Assembly: GCA_002361535.1 (NCBI GenBank)
Contig: DETG01000066.1
Span: forward strand, 1-40,955
Length of the DNA: 40,955 nt
Direction of reading: 5' to 3'
From: Prevotella sp. UBA3294
GTDB lineage: Bacteria; Bacteroidota; Bacteroidia; Bacteroidales; Bacteroidaceae
Under the pieces are notes generated by a model. That model did no database searches and was not told the origin of the DNA. It saw only the letters and a list, made by a program, of their open reading frames with translations. Positions 15,214 through 23,911 of the stretch are shown here, in pieces. How positions within the stretch are numbered: position 1 is the stretch's first letter; each line of letters begins with the position of its first letter. Both the position numbers and the translations under genes were made by a program.

Positions 15214-15942
15214 ATGAAGTCATCAGAGTTCTTCAAAAAGGTGTTTAGTTGGAAACTTTGGGCCAACTTATTCGCGATGGCACTGGTAGTGGTCGCAGCC
15301 TGTTTCGGTGTGAAATACGGTATCGACCTCTATACCCACCACGGAGAGAGAATCCGCGTGCCCAATATTCGTCATAAATCATTTGCCGATGCCGAGCACA
15401 TCCTCGACCAGTTAGGACTGGAGATACAAATCAGTGACACGGGGTATGTGAAGGTGCTTCCGCCGGATTGTATCTTGGAACAGTCGCTGTTGCCTGGGAC
15501 AACGGTGAAATCGGGACGTGTCGTTTACGTTGTGATCAATGCAGCCAATACGCCTACACTCACGATTCCAGACGTGATCGACAACAGCAGCTACCGCGAG
15601 GCGCGTGCCAAATTAGTGGCAATGGGCTTCAGAGTAGGCGATCCGCAGTATGTGCCGGGCGAGAAGGACTGGGTATATGGCATCAAGTGCCGTGGTAAGT
15701 TGGTGTCTAACGGACAGAAAGTGCCGGTGGATGCCATGCTCATCATTCAGGTGGGCGATGGCTTACGAGATATGTCCGACTCTGTGGCATATATTGAGCC
15801 AGAGATTGATGACTTCGAAGAGTTGGATGAAGAACCCCTTCCAGAACAGCCAAAACCAGAAGTCACTGAGGAGAAACCTGCCGAGCCGCCGGTGGGGAAT
15901 GGAGAAGTGGATGAGTTCGAAGTGGTAACAGGACCGGAATAA
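15214..15942 (+). CDS. PASTA-domain membrane protein
   Basis: A single-pass protein of 242 residues. A short cytoplasmic N-terminus and a hydrophobic segment (about 16-38, LWANLFAMALVVVAACFGVKYGI) precede two PASTA domains in the periplasm. The first runs from IRVPNIRHKSFADAEHILDQLGL, the second from LTIPDVIDNSSYREARAKLVAMGF. The tail is Glu/Pro-rich (about 200-242). PASTA domains bind muropeptides or beta-lactam-like ligands in other bacteria, but no kinase domain is attached here. It is followed 3 bp later by an RluA-type synthase and then ddl, an arrangement I recall from other Bacteroidetes. A role in sensing or organising peptidoglycan is an inference. Confidence 0.88.
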   Translation: MKSSEFFKKVFSWKLWANLFAMALVVVAACFGVKYGIDLYTHHGERIRVPNIRHKSFADAEHILDQLGLEIQISDTGYVKVLPPDCILEQSLLPGTTVKSGRVVYVVINAANTPTLTIPDVIDNSSYREARAKLVAMGFRVGDPQYVPGEKDWVYGIKCRGKLVSNGQKVPVDAMLIIQVGDGLRDMSDSVAYIEPEIDDFEELDEEPLPEQPKPEVTEEKPAEPPVGNGEVDEFEVVTGPE

Positions 15943-15945
15943 GAG

Positions 15946-17022
15946 ATGGCAGACGAGAGAATGGACGAGGAGAGGCTGGATTTAGAAGAGGCCGACTTGT
16001 CGGAACAGGCCCAGCTCTATGAGCATTTCCGCATCGCTGCCGATCAGGGACAGATGCCTTTGCGGGTAGATAAGTTCCTCTTTGAGCACTTGCAACACTC
16101 CAGTAGGAACAGGATACAGAAAGCAGCAGAGGCGGGGTTCATCCATGTGAACGACCATCCGGTGAAAAGCAACTATAAGGTGCGACCGGGAGATGTGGTC
16201 ACATTGATGCTTGACCGACCTCATTATGATGATACCATCGAGGCGGAGGAGATTCCCCTGACCATCGTCTATGAGGATGATGACCTGATGGTGGTGAATA
16301 AAGAAGCGGGTATGGTGGTGCATCCCGGTTGCGGAAACTATCATGGTACACTGGTGAATGCTGTGGCCTGGCATCTGCGTAACAACCCCGACTACGATCC
16401 CAATGACCCCGAAGTAGGTCTTGTCCATCGCATAGATAAGGACACAAGCGGTCTGCTGGTTGTCGCGAAGACTCCAAATGCCAAGACCAAGCTGGGGGCT
16501 CAGTTCTTCAACAAGACTACCCACCGCAGCTATAATGCCTTGGTGTGGGGTAACTTCGTGGAGGACGAGGGGAGGATAGAAGGGAATATCGGGCGCGATC
16601 CGAAAGACCGTCTGCGCATGGAGGTGTTCCCTCCTGACTCTGATATTGGGAAAAGTGCTGTTACCCACTACCGTGTTTTAGAGCGATTCGGATATGTCAC
16701 GTTGGTGGAGTGTGTCTTGGAGACAGGACGAACCCATCAGATTAGAGCTCACATGAAGCATATCGGTCATCCGCTCTTCAGTGATGAACGCTATGGGGGA
16801 ACGGAGATTTTGCGGGGAGAGCGTACCGCTCACTACCGTGCTTTCGTACAGAATTGCTTCAAGCTGTGTCCCCGACAGGTGCTACATGCCCGTACATTGG
16901 GCTTTGTACATCCCATTACAGGTAAGCAGATGGATTTTACCAGTGAGTGGCCGGCAGACATGGCGCAGGTGATTGACAAGTGGAGGCATTATTTTATGAA
17001 CCGAAATAACGAAATATCTTAA
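15946..17022 (+). CDS. RluA family pseudouridine synthase with S4 domain
   Basis: Isomerises specific uridines in rRNA or tRNA to pseudouridine. The 358-residue protein has an acidic N-terminal extension (about 1-30), an S4 RNA-binding domain (about 35-90, LRVDKFLFEHLQHSSRNRIQKA), and the catalytic domain with the HRIDKDTSGLLVVAKT motif around residue 165, whose Asp is the nucleophile. ETGRTHQIRAHMKHIGHPL, diagnostic of the family, lies further on. RluD (23S rRNA) is the most likely match by architecture, but RluC or another member cannot be excluded. It starts 3 bp after the PASTA gene, so they are co-transcribed. Confidence 0.92.
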   Translation: MADERMDEERLDLEEADLSEQAQLYEHFRIAADQGQMPLRVDKFLFEHLQHSSRNRIQKAAEAGFIHVNDHPVKSNYKVRPGDVVTLMLDRPHYDDTIEAEEIPLTIVYEDDDLMVVNKEAGMVVHPGCGNYHGTLVNAVAWHLRNNPDYDPNDPEVGLVHRIDKDTSGLLVVAKTPNAKTKLGAQFFNKTTHRSYNALVWGNFVEDEGRIEGNIGRDPKDRLRMEVFPPDSDIGKSAVTHYRVLERFGYVTLVECVLETGRTHQIRAHMKHIGHPLFSDERYGGTEILRGERTAHYRAFVQNCFKLCPRQVLHARTLGFVHPITGKQMDFTSEWPADMAQVIDKWRHYFMNRNNEIS

Positions 17023-17048
17023 TAACGTAATAACGAAAAATAGTAATA

Positions 17049-18041
17049 ATGAATCATTTGAAGAGAACGATTGCCATTGTTTGTGGTGGCGACTCATCAG
17101 AGCACGATGTCTCATTGCGCTCGGCACAAGGTCTTTATTCTTTCTTCGACAAAGAAAGATATCATGTATATATTGTTGTCATCAAAGGACAGCGGTGGCA
17201 GGTGAACCTTCACGACGGAACAACGGCTCCGATCGACCGCAATGATTTCTCGTTCATAGAGAACGGGAATAAAATATTGTTTGACTATGCCTATATCACG
17301 ATCCATGGCACACCTGGCGAGAACGGTATCTTGCAAGGCTACTTCGACCTCATCGGACTGCCTTACAGTACGAGTAGTGTGCTGGTAGAAGCCATGACGT
17401 TCGATAAGTTCGTGCTCAACCAGTATCTGCGTGGCTATGGAGTTAGCGTGGCAGAGTCGTTACTTATCCGAAAAGGCTACGAGGAGCTGGTGAGCGATGA
17501 TGAGATCGAGGAACGGATTGGCATGCCCTGCTTCGTGAAGCCCGCTGCCGACGGTTCCAGCTTCGGTGTCTCTAAGGTGAAGAATAAGGATCAACTGGCC
17601 CCTGCCATCCGAAAGGCGATGATGGAGAGCCCCGAGGTGATGGTGGAGAGTTTCCTGGAGGGTACGGAGGTGACACAAGGTATCTATAAGACACGTGAGA
17701 AGACCGTCCTGTTCCCCATTACCGAAGTGGTGACAAGCAATGAGTTCTTTGACTATGATGCCAAATACAATGGACAGGTGGATGAGATCACACCGGCGCG
17801 GATCCCCGACGAGGTGGCGGAACGGGTTGGTAAGATCACTTCCCATATCTATGACATCCTGCGTTGCAATGGAATTATCCGCATCGACTATATCATCAGC
17901 AAGGAAGGGAAGATCAGCATGCTTGAGGTGAATACCACGCCAGGTATGACCGCCACCAGCTTTATCCCCCAGCAGGTAAGGGCCGCAGGATTGGATATCA
18001 AGGATGTTCTCTCCGAGATTGTGGAGAACCAGATGGGGTGA
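17049..18041 (+). CDS. ddl: D-alanine--D-alanine ligase
   Basis: ATP-dependent ligase making the D-Ala-D-Ala dipeptide for peptidoglycan precursors. It has the N-terminal AIVCGGDSSEHDVSLRSA block that holds the first D-Ala and a THGTPGENGILQGYFD-like block (reads TIHGTPGENG) near residue 80. The ATP-grasp core includes CFVKPAADGSSFGVSKV and the C-terminal MLEVNTTPGMTATSFIPQQ. The length of 330 residues is typical. It is the third gene of the PASTA-rlu-ddl unit, 26 bp after the synthase gene, and all three relate to growth or the envelope. Confidence 0.96.
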   Translation: MNHLKRTIAIVCGGDSSEHDVSLRSAQGLYSFFDKERYHVYIVVIKGQRWQVNLHDGTTAPIDRNDFSFIENGNKILFDYAYITIHGTPGENGILQGYFDLIGLPYSTSSVLVEAMTFDKFVLNQYLRGYGVSVAESLLIRKGYEELVSDDEIEERIGMPCFVKPAADGSSFGVSKVKNKDQLAPAIRKAMMESPEVMVESFLEGTEVTQGIYKTREKTVLFPITEVVTSNEFFDYDAKYNGQVDEITPARIPDEVAERVGKITSHIYDILRCNGIIRIDYIISKEGKISMLEVNTTPGMTATSFIPQQVRAAGLDIKDVLSEIVENQMG

Positions 18042-18085
18042 TTTCAGTTCTTAGTTCATCGTTTATCATTCATTGTTAGGGCAAT

Positions 18086-19234
18086 ATGGAGCAAAGCGTT
18101 TTTGATGACATACGGCCATTCGAGCCAAACGAACTTCCAGAAGTATATGATCGTCTGCTGGCAGACCCTCAGTTTGTTGCGGTCTTAGGCTACCTCTACC
18201 CTGGTGTCTCCCCAGATGCCATTGGGCAGAAGATGCATGCCTGCCATGATAACCTGACCTTCCAGAAGAAGTTTTGCTATGGATTCCTTAAAGACCTCAT
18301 GGCGAAGGCCAGCAAAGGAATGGACATGGATGTGTCATCTGTTGATGTGTCGCAGCGATACACTTTTGTCAGTAACCATCGTGACATCGTGCTCGATTCC
18401 GCGTTGTTGGATGTGTTACTGATCGATAGCGGTTTCGATACTACCTGTGAGATTGCCATTGGGGATAATCTGTTGTCACTCCCATGGGTGAAAGACTTGG
18501 TGCGGGTGAACAAATCGTTCATCGTGGAACGCTCGTTGCCGCCGCGCCAAATGCTGATGGCCAGCAAACGACTGTCGGAATACATGCACCTGGTGATCAG
18601 TCAGAAGAATGACAATGTGTGGATTGCCCAGCGTGAAGGACGTGCAAAGGATTCCAACGACCGTACACAGCCTGCCATCCTGAAGATGATGGCCATGGGA
18701 GGATCGGGCACGGTCATAGAACGACTTAAGCAGCTACATATCGTTCCACTCTCTATCAGTTATGAGTATGATCCCTGTGACTATCTCAAGGCCCGGGAGT
18801 TCCAACTGAAACGTGATGTGGAGGGTTGGAAGAAGAGCAAAGAAGATGATGTGCTGAGTATGAAGACGGGTATCATGGGGTACAAGGGACGGGTGCATTA
18901 CCATTGTGCTCCATGTATTGACGCGTATCTCGAGAATCTGTCGCCAGAGATTCCCAAGACAGAGGTCTTTGATGTTATCGCAGCACATATCGACGAGGAG
19001 ATTCACCGTAACTACGTGCTCCATCCTTGTAACTATCTTGCCATCGACATGCTGAGCGGGACATCCGCATTCTCGATGCATTATACCGAGGAAGATCAAG
19101 CACGTTTCCTGCAGTATGTGGAGGCACAGATTGAGAAGATCACGGATGTGCCCAACAAGGACGAGGCATTCCTCCGAGAGTGCATACTCACGATGTATGC
19201 CAATCCTGCCATCAACTATCTTTCTGCCCGATGA
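18086..19234 (+). CDS. Phospholipid/glycerol acyltransferase-like protein
   Basis: A 382-residue protein with the acyltransferase signature NHRDIVLDS (N-H-x-x-x-x-D) near residue 98 and a second conserved block, AQREGRAKD, near residue 190. This pattern is that of the PlsC/PlsB/DHAPAT superfamily, which transfers acyl chains to glycerol phosphate or related acceptors. No clear membrane segment is seen, so it may be peripheral. It follows ddl after 44 bp that include heptamer-like repeats, and overlaps the next gene by ATGA. The substrate is not known; ornithine- or glycerolipid synthesis are both possible. Confidence 0.78.
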   Translation: MEQSVFDDIRPFEPNELPEVYDRLLADPQFVAVLGYLYPGVSPDAIGQKMHACHDNLTFQKKFCYGFLKDLMAKASKGMDMDVSSVDVSQRYTFVSNHRDIVLDSALLDVLLIDSGFDTTCEIAIGDNLLSLPWVKDLVRVNKSFIVERSLPPRQMLMASKRLSEYMHLVISQKNDNVWIAQREGRAKDSNDRTQPAILKMMAMGGSGTVIERLKQLHIVPLSISYEYDPCDYLKAREFQLKRDVEGWKKSKEDDVLSMKTGIMGYKGRVHYHCAPCIDAYLENLSPEIPKTEVFDVIAAHIDEEIHRNYVLHPCNYLAIDMLSGTSAFSMHYTEEDQARFLQYVEAQIEKITDVPNKDEAFLRECILTMYANPAINYLSAR

Positions 19235-19920
19235 GATCACCGCGCATCATAGTATTCCTTGTCGTGGGAGTGGTTGTGCTGACTTCTCTCATCACAGCCT
19301 GTACCACAAATGATTATGATACAGGTGATGGGAAGCTGTCGTACTTCCGAGCTGACTTCGTAGATATATATACCAACAGCAAGTCGTATTTTGTGAACGC
19401 GATGACCGATGACGGTGACACTCTGGTGTTCACAAATCCGATCAGTGCGAAATGGGCCAGTACACCCGACTCTGCCTATCGTGCCCTATTATATTATAAT
19501 AAGGTGGAGAACCAACCGCAGCCCCGTGTCGCCTATTCGGTGCTGGTTCCTAAGCTGCGCCCCCTGAAAAATGTGAAGACCATGTACAACGATCCTGTGA
19601 AGATGGAAAGCGCATGGCGCAGTAAGAACGGTCGGTATGTCAACCTCTGTGTGGGCTTGGTAACGGGAACGAAAGAAGGTGATGACAGTAAGCATGCTAT
19701 GGGAATGGTCTGTGATACCCTTGTGGTGAATGATAACGGGCAAAAGCATTTGCATCTGCGACTGTACCATTACAGAAACGGTATGCCGGAATACTATACC
19801 ACGAAAGTGTATCTCAGTATCCCGTTAAAAAACAACCCGTACCACTTGGGTACGGGCGATTCTATGTCGGTATCGGTGAACACCTACGACGGATGGGTCA
19901 CTAGGACATTTACTTATTAA
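19231..19920 (+). CDS. Small exported lipoprotein, NigD-like
   Basis: Starts at the ATG overlapping the previous stop (ATGA); the longer upstream frame lies within the acyltransferase gene. A hydrophobic signal (RIIVFLVVGVVVLTSLITAC) ends in a lipobox with Cys near residue 25, so it is probably an outer-membrane lipoprotein. The mature part of about 205 residues is beta-rich (YFRADFVDIYTNSKSYFVNAMTDDGDTLVF) and resembles NigD-type lipoproteins, whose molecular role is not defined. The call of family is tentative; exported lipoprotein is firm. Its 3' end overlaps the converging threonine dehydrogenase gene by 11 bp. Confidence 0.72.
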   Translation: MRSPRIIVFLVVGVVVLTSLITACTTNDYDTGDGKLSYFRADFVDIYTNSKSYFVNAMTDDGDTLVFTNPISAKWASTPDSAYRALLYYNKVENQPQPRVAYSVLVPKLRPLKNVKTMYNDPVKMESAWRSKNGRYVNLCVGLVTGTKEGDDSKHAMGMVCDTLVVNDNGQKHLHLRLYHYRNGMPEYYTTKVYLSIPLKNNPYHLGTGDSMSVSVNTYDGWVTRTFTY

Positions 19921-20866
19921 GCTTGATCTCCAAATGTGCCAGCATGTCGATGGTCATGCGTTTTAAGTCGTAGTCGGGGCTCCATCCCCATTCGCGACGG
20001 GCGCAGGTGTCATCCATCTTGTCGGGCCAGCTCTCAGCAATGCTCTGCTTCAACGGGTCAACCTGATACTCCATCTCAAAGGTGGGACGGTGTTTCTTGA
20101 TCTCTGCGAAGATGGTCTCCGGGGCAAAGCTCATGGCGGTTACGTTGAATGCATTGTGATGAACGAACTTCGTGGGATCAGCTTCCATGATACTGATAGC
20201 GGCTTTCAACGCATCAGGCATGTACATCATGTCGAGTAGGGTGCCTTCGGCTATCGGACAGATGAATTTCTCACCTCTCACAGCACTGTAGTAGATGTCA
20301 ACGGCATAGTCGGTAGTTCCTCCGCCGGGAGGAGTGACATACGAGATGATGCCGGGGAAACGAACAGAACGGGTATCAACGCCATATTTCCGCTGGTAGT
20401 AGTCACTCAGCATCTCAGTGGTCACCTTTGAGATTCCATAGATGGTCTGCGGTCGTTGGATGGTATCTTGAGGTGTGCCGCGATGTGGCGTGTGCTTGCC
20501 GAAGGACCCGATGCTGCTGGGTGTGAACACAGCACAGTGGTTCTCACGGGCTACTTCCAGGATGTTCCACAAACCATCGATGCCGATCTTCCATGCTAAC
20601 TTCGGCTTTGATTCAGCTACCACGGAGAGCAGGGCAGCCAGGTTGTAGATGGTATCGATGCCATGTTTCTTCACTACGTTGGCAATCATCTCACCGTCAG
20701 TTACGTCAGCCAATTCCGAAGGACCGGCTTCCTTCAGTTCGCCTGTGGGCTCAGCCCCTTGGATGTAACCTGCCACGACGTTTCCGTTGCCATAGCGTTT
20801 TCTCAGTTCTCTTGTTAGTTCCGAACCAATCTGTCCGGTAGATCCTATTATCAGGATTTTTTTCAT
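19910..20866 (-). CDS. NAD-dependent L-threonine 3-dehydrogenase, epimerase/SDR type
   Basis: An extended short-chain dehydrogenase of 318 residues. The Rossmann signature GSTGQIGSELTRELR (G-x-x-G-x-x-G) is at the N-terminus and the catalytic Y-x-x-x-K in YGISKVTTEML near residue 145. It oxidises L-threonine to 2-amino-3-ketobutyrate, inferred from the divergent kbl, which uses that product, and from SVRFPGIISYVTPPGGGTTDYAVDIYYSAV, a stretch I associate with epimerase-type threonine dehydrogenases. It is unrelated in fold to the zinc-dependent Tdh of E. coli. A sugar epimerase is the alternative on domain grounds alone. A near-consensus -7 box (TTATTTTG) lies about 45 bp upstream. Confidence 0.85.
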   Translation of the reverse strand: MKKILIIGSTGQIGSELTRELRKRYGNGNVVAGYIQGAEPTGELKEAGPSELADVTDGEMIANVVKKHGIDTIYNLAALLSVVAESKPKLAWKIGIDGLWNILEVARENHCAVFTPSSIGSFGKHTPHRGTPQDTIQRPQTIYGISKVTTEMLSDYYQRKYGVDTRSVRFPGIISYVTPPGGGTTDYAVDIYYSAVRGEKFICPIAEGTLLDMMYMPDALKAAISIMEADPTKFVHHNAFNVTAMSFAPETIFAEIKKHRPTFEMEYQVDPLKQSIAESWPDKMDDTCARREWGWSPDYDLKRMTIDMLAHLEIKLNK

Positions 20867-21060
20867 ATCATCGAAATCATTAGGTTAGTATCATAAATCC
20901 ATCTGCAAAATAAATACTTTTTTTCGACATTCTGTCAAACGAAAGCATAAAAAATCTATAAAAATTGACTTTCCCGCTTATTTTTTTACTGAAAACGATG
21001 CGAGTCTCGTTTTTTTTGTCTTACTTTGTATCACATTTCTTTAACTTAATCAAATAGCCT

Positions 21061-22248
21061 ATGTACGGAAAAATGAAAGAACATCTCACGCAAACACTCG
21101 CAGAGATTCGTGAGGCAGGACTTTACAAAGAGGAACGATTGATAGAAAGTCCGCAGAGAGCTGCCATTCAGGTGAAGGGACAGGAAGTGCTGAACTTCTG
21201 TGCCAATAACTATTTAGGCTTGTCAGATCATCCGCGTCTGATAGAAGCTTCGAAGAAGATGATGGACCGTCGGGGCTTCGGTATGTCGAGTGTGCGCTTT
21301 ATCTGTGGCACACAGGATATCCACAAGGAGTTGGAGGCAGCGATCTCTGATTATTTCAAGACCGAGGACACCATCCTCTATGCCGCCTGCTTCGATGCCA
21401 ACGGTGGTGTGTTCGAGCCTTTGTTCACCGACGAGGATGCCATTATCTCTGATGCTCTGAACCATGCCAGTATCATCGACGGCGTGCGTCTTTGTAAGGC
21501 GAAGCGCTATCGTTATGCCAATGCCGATATGGCAGAACTGGAGAAATGTCTGCAGGAGGCGCAGGCACAGCGTTTCCGTATCATCGTCACCGATGGCGTG
21601 TTCTCCATGGATGGTAATGTAGCTCCGGTTGATAAGATCTGTGACCTGGCAGAGAAATACGATGCTCTCGTGATGGTTGATGAGAGTCATTCTGCCGGTG
21701 TGGTGGGTGCTACAGGTCATGGTGTGAGTGAATTCTTCAACACCTATGGTCGTGTGGATATCTATACCGGCACATTGGGTAAGTCGTTTGGCGGTGCCCT
21801 TGGTGGCTTCACTACCGGTCGTAAGGAAATCATCGACTTGTTGCGCCAGCGCAGTCGTCCTTACCTCTTCTCCAACTCGTTGGCACCTGCCATTATTGGT
21901 GCCTCCTTGGAGGTATTCAAGATGTTGAAGGAGAGCAATGAGATCCACGACCGTCTGGTGGAGAATGTGAACTATTTCCGTGAGAAGATGATGGCTGCCG
22001 GCTTCGACATCAAACCAACCCAGAGTGCAATCTGTGCGGTGATGCTCTACGATGCCAAACTCTCGCAGGTGTATGCCGCCAAGATGCAGGAGGAAGGAAT
22101 TTTTGTCACGGGATTCTACTATCCGGTCGTACCGAAGGAACAGGCGCGTATCCGTGTTCAGATCTCAGCAGGTCATTGCCGTGAGCAGTTAGATCGCTGC
22201 ATCGCTGCCTTTATCAAGGTGGGTAAGGAATTAGGTGTTCTTAAATAA
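21061..22248 (+). CDS. kbl: Glycine C-acetyltransferase (2-amino-3-ketobutyrate CoA ligase)
   Basis: PLP enzyme of the alpha-oxoamine synthase family that splits 2-amino-3-ketobutyrate with CoA into glycine and acetyl-CoA. Its 395 residues include NFCANNYLGLSDHPR near the N-terminus, DESHSAGVVG before the cofactor site, and GTLGKSFGGALGGF, whose Lys (about residue 243) should bind PLP. The length matches Kbl. It is divergent from the threonine dehydrogenase gene across 194 bp, which contain a likely promoter (TTACTTTG at 21021-21028, one mismatch). It ends in a large shared hairpin. Confidence 0.95.
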   Translation: MYGKMKEHLTQTLAEIREAGLYKEERLIESPQRAAIQVKGQEVLNFCANNYLGLSDHPRLIEASKKMMDRRGFGMSSVRFICGTQDIHKELEAAISDYFKTEDTILYAACFDANGGVFEPLFTDEDAIISDALNHASIIDGVRLCKAKRYRYANADMAELEKCLQEAQAQRFRIIVTDGVFSMDGNVAPVDKICDLAEKYDALVMVDESHSAGVVGATGHGVSEFFNTYGRVDIYTGTLGKSFGGALGGFTTGRKEIIDLLRQRSRPYLFSNSLAPAIIGASLEVFKMLKESNEIHDRLVENVNYFREKMMAAGFDIKPTQSAICAVMLYDAKLSQVYAAKMQEEGIFVTGFYYPVVPKEQARIRVQISAGHCREQLDRCIAAFIKVGKELGVLK

Positions 22249-22269
22249 AGATTTTAGTCCCGCAATCAC

Positions 22270-22311
22270 AACCATCGAGGGGGCGAGGGTTTCCTCGCTC
22301 CCTCGATGGTT
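22270..22311. terminator. Bidirectional hairpin between kbl and the threonine aldolase gene
   Basis: A 19-bp stem (22270-22288 with 22293-22311), perfect except for one G-T position, with a GTTT loop. A second short hairpin (ACGGG-ttt-CCCGT) follows near 22315-22328. There is no long T run, but the position between convergent genes fits termination on both strands. Confidence 0.7.
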
Positions 22312-22337
22312 ATGACGGGTTTTCCCGTGATTATAAG

Positions 22338-23384
22338 TCAACAGCCAAGTAAGTCCTTGAGTACCGATAGGTCATGCTCTGTCGTAGCCCAGCTGGTCAC
22401 AAAGCGACAGATGGTGTGATGCTCGTCGTAAGGTCCCCAATGGGTGAACTGCACTTTCTGCTCCAGCTCTTTTACTTGTTCGTTATCGATCACCACGAAC
22501 TGTTGGTTGGTGGGGGAGTCGATGAACAGTTTGAATCCCGCATTCAACAGGATCTCTTTCAGTTGGTGTGCCATCTCAATGGCATGACGGGAGATTGCTA
22601 TATAGAGGGGCTCGTGATGATTCGTGGAAGCAGCACTGAACAATGCATCAAACTGCACCCCAGTGAGCCGTCCTTTTGCTAACAGTGCCCCATGTTGTTT
22701 GATGATACTGAAGAAACACCTCGGACTGTTGCCACGGGGGAACACCACCGCCTCACCGCAGAGTGCACCCACCTTGGTGCCGCCGATATAGAAGGCATCG
22801 CAATGGCGAGCCAGCCAGGGCAGGGTGATCTCGTCGGAGGATGCCAAGGCGTAGCCCAGGCGAGCCCCGTCGATGAAAAGGCTCAAGCCGTATTCATGAC
22901 AAATGCTTTCTATTGCTTCGATCTCACCGGTAGTATAGAGCGTGCCATACTCCGTAGGCAATGAGATATACACCATGCCAGGCTGGGCCAGATGGTCGCG
23001 GCTCTCATCATTCACGAACCACTCCATATAGTCTTTGAGTGCCTGCGCCCTGAGCTTCTCTGATTGCTCAATGGTGATCACCTTGTGTCCGCTAGCCTCG
23101 ATGGCACCGGCCTCATGGATGGCAATATGTCCTGTGGGCACAGTGATCACCGCCTCGTATCGGCGCAGCATACCATCAATCACCGTAGCATTCGTCTGCG
23201 TTCCCCCCACGAGAAAGAACACATCGGCTTCGGGTGTTTCACAGAGAGCCTTGATCTTCTCTTTGGCTCGTTCGCTATAGCAGTCGAAACCATAGGTGAG
23301 GGTAGGCTCCTGATTGGTTTCTACGAGGTGCTTCAGTACTTGTGGGTGCGCCCCGTTGTTGTAGTCGCATTCAAATGATATCAT
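22338..23384 (-). CDS. Low-specificity L-threonine aldolase (beta-eliminating lyase family)
   Basis: PLP-dependent fold-type I enzyme of 348 residues. It starts with FECDYNNGAHPQVLKHLVETN, and carries GGTQTNATVI, LFIDGARLGYAL (Asp-Gly-Ala-Arg, cofactor-binding) and YIGGTKVGALCGEAVVF, whose Lys should form the PLP Schiff base. Family members cleave threonine to glycine and acetaldehyde; some act on phenylserine or other beta-hydroxy amino acids. The ATG at 23384 is chosen, because the frame upstream to 23432 overlaps the promoter. It converges on kbl, and the three neighbouring genes all handle threonine. Confidence 0.88.
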   Translation of the reverse strand: MISFECDYNNGAHPQVLKHLVETNQEPTLTYGFDCYSERAKEKIKALCETPEADVFFLVGGTQTNATVIDGMLRRYEAVITVPTGHIAIHEAGAIEASGHKVITIEQSEKLRAQALKDYMEWFVNDESRDHLAQPGMVYISLPTEYGTLYTTGEIEAIESICHEYGLSLFIDGARLGYALASSDEITLPWLARHCDAFYIGGTKVGALCGEAVVFPRGNSPRCFFSIIKQHGALLAKGRLTGVQFDALFSAASTNHHEPLYIAISRHAIEMAHQLKEILLNAGFKLFIDSPTNQQFVVIDNEQVKELEQKVQFTHWGPYDEHHTICRFVTSWATTEHDLSVLKDLLGC

Positions 23385-23405
23385 GTTGTCTTTCTTTTGC
23401 TGGCG

Positions 23406-23437
23406 CAAAGGTAAAGATAAAATTGGTATCATCCAAA
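23406..23437 (-). promoter_or_regulatory. Promoter of the threonine aldolase gene
   Basis: On the minus strand, TTTG (complement of 23434-23437) and TACCTTTG (complement of 23406-23413) are 20 bp apart, an exact match. It predicts a leader of about 15 nt. Confidence 0.75.
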
Positions 23438-23665
23438 TGTTTTATGAGGAATGTGGATTCTCGTTCCACACCCCCTAATATAATAAGGTGTAATCCATGT
23501 CCCCTCCTGATCTGTACAATGAAAAAGTGTCTGAATAACAATTAAATAGGTATTTTAGGATAAACTTGTCTTTTTTTTTGTAACCTAACAGTAACAAATC
23601 TGAATTTTGGTAAGATAAGATAAAAAATGAGCAAGAAAGTATTATATTAATTAAAAAATAACACT

Positions 23666-23673
23666 TACCTTTG
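23666..23673 (+). promoter_or_regulatory. -7 promoter box of the first susC
   Basis: TACCTTTG fits the consensus and is followed by GCA, as at the second susC. No good -33 TTTG is seen, so activation by a regulator is likely. Transcription from about 23680 gives a leader near 230 nt. The stretch 23438-23665 is AT-rich and shows no gene. Confidence 0.55.
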
Positions 23674-23776
23674 CATCGTGAAAAGACATAGCTACATAGC
23701 CTTTAAAAACTTAGAAGGCAATTGCTGGATCAGTAACTCAAAATAACTAATAGCAGAATAACTATAAACCAAAACA

Positions 23777-23803
23777 ATGAAGGTAATTAATAATACGGGA
23801 TAG
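23777..23803 (+). CDS. Leader micro-ORF MKVINNTG
   Basis: Eight codons then TAG in the susC leader. The second susC leader has MRTNNTG at the equivalent place (38919-38942). Both end in Asn-Asn-Thr-Gly-stop, both are preceded by the same 13 nt (TAACTATAAACCA), and both stop just before a GC-rich hairpin. Conservation of the reading frame, with different codons (AAT AAT ACG against AAC AAC ACC), suggests it is translated. Function in attenuation is inferred. Confidence 0.5.
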   Translation: MKVINNTG

Positions 23804-23809
23804 AGTTTC

Positions 23810-23857
23810 GTGTGCTGCTGGCAGAAAGGCTTAGCAGCACACTTATATGTGCTAAGC
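23810..23857 (+). promoter_or_regulatory. Alternative hairpins in the first susC leader
   Basis: GTGTGCTGCT (23810-23819) pairs perfectly with AGCAGCACAC (23833-23842). The second arm can instead pair, as part of 23829-23841, with TGTGCTAAGC (23848-23857) with a small bulge. The two folds exclude each other, as in an attenuator. The second susC leader keeps the same logic with different bases. Confidence 0.55.
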
Positions 23858-23911
23858 GTATTTGACGAGAGATTTTATATTTTAATTATAACCTAAGAAA
23901 AGTACTTAAGT

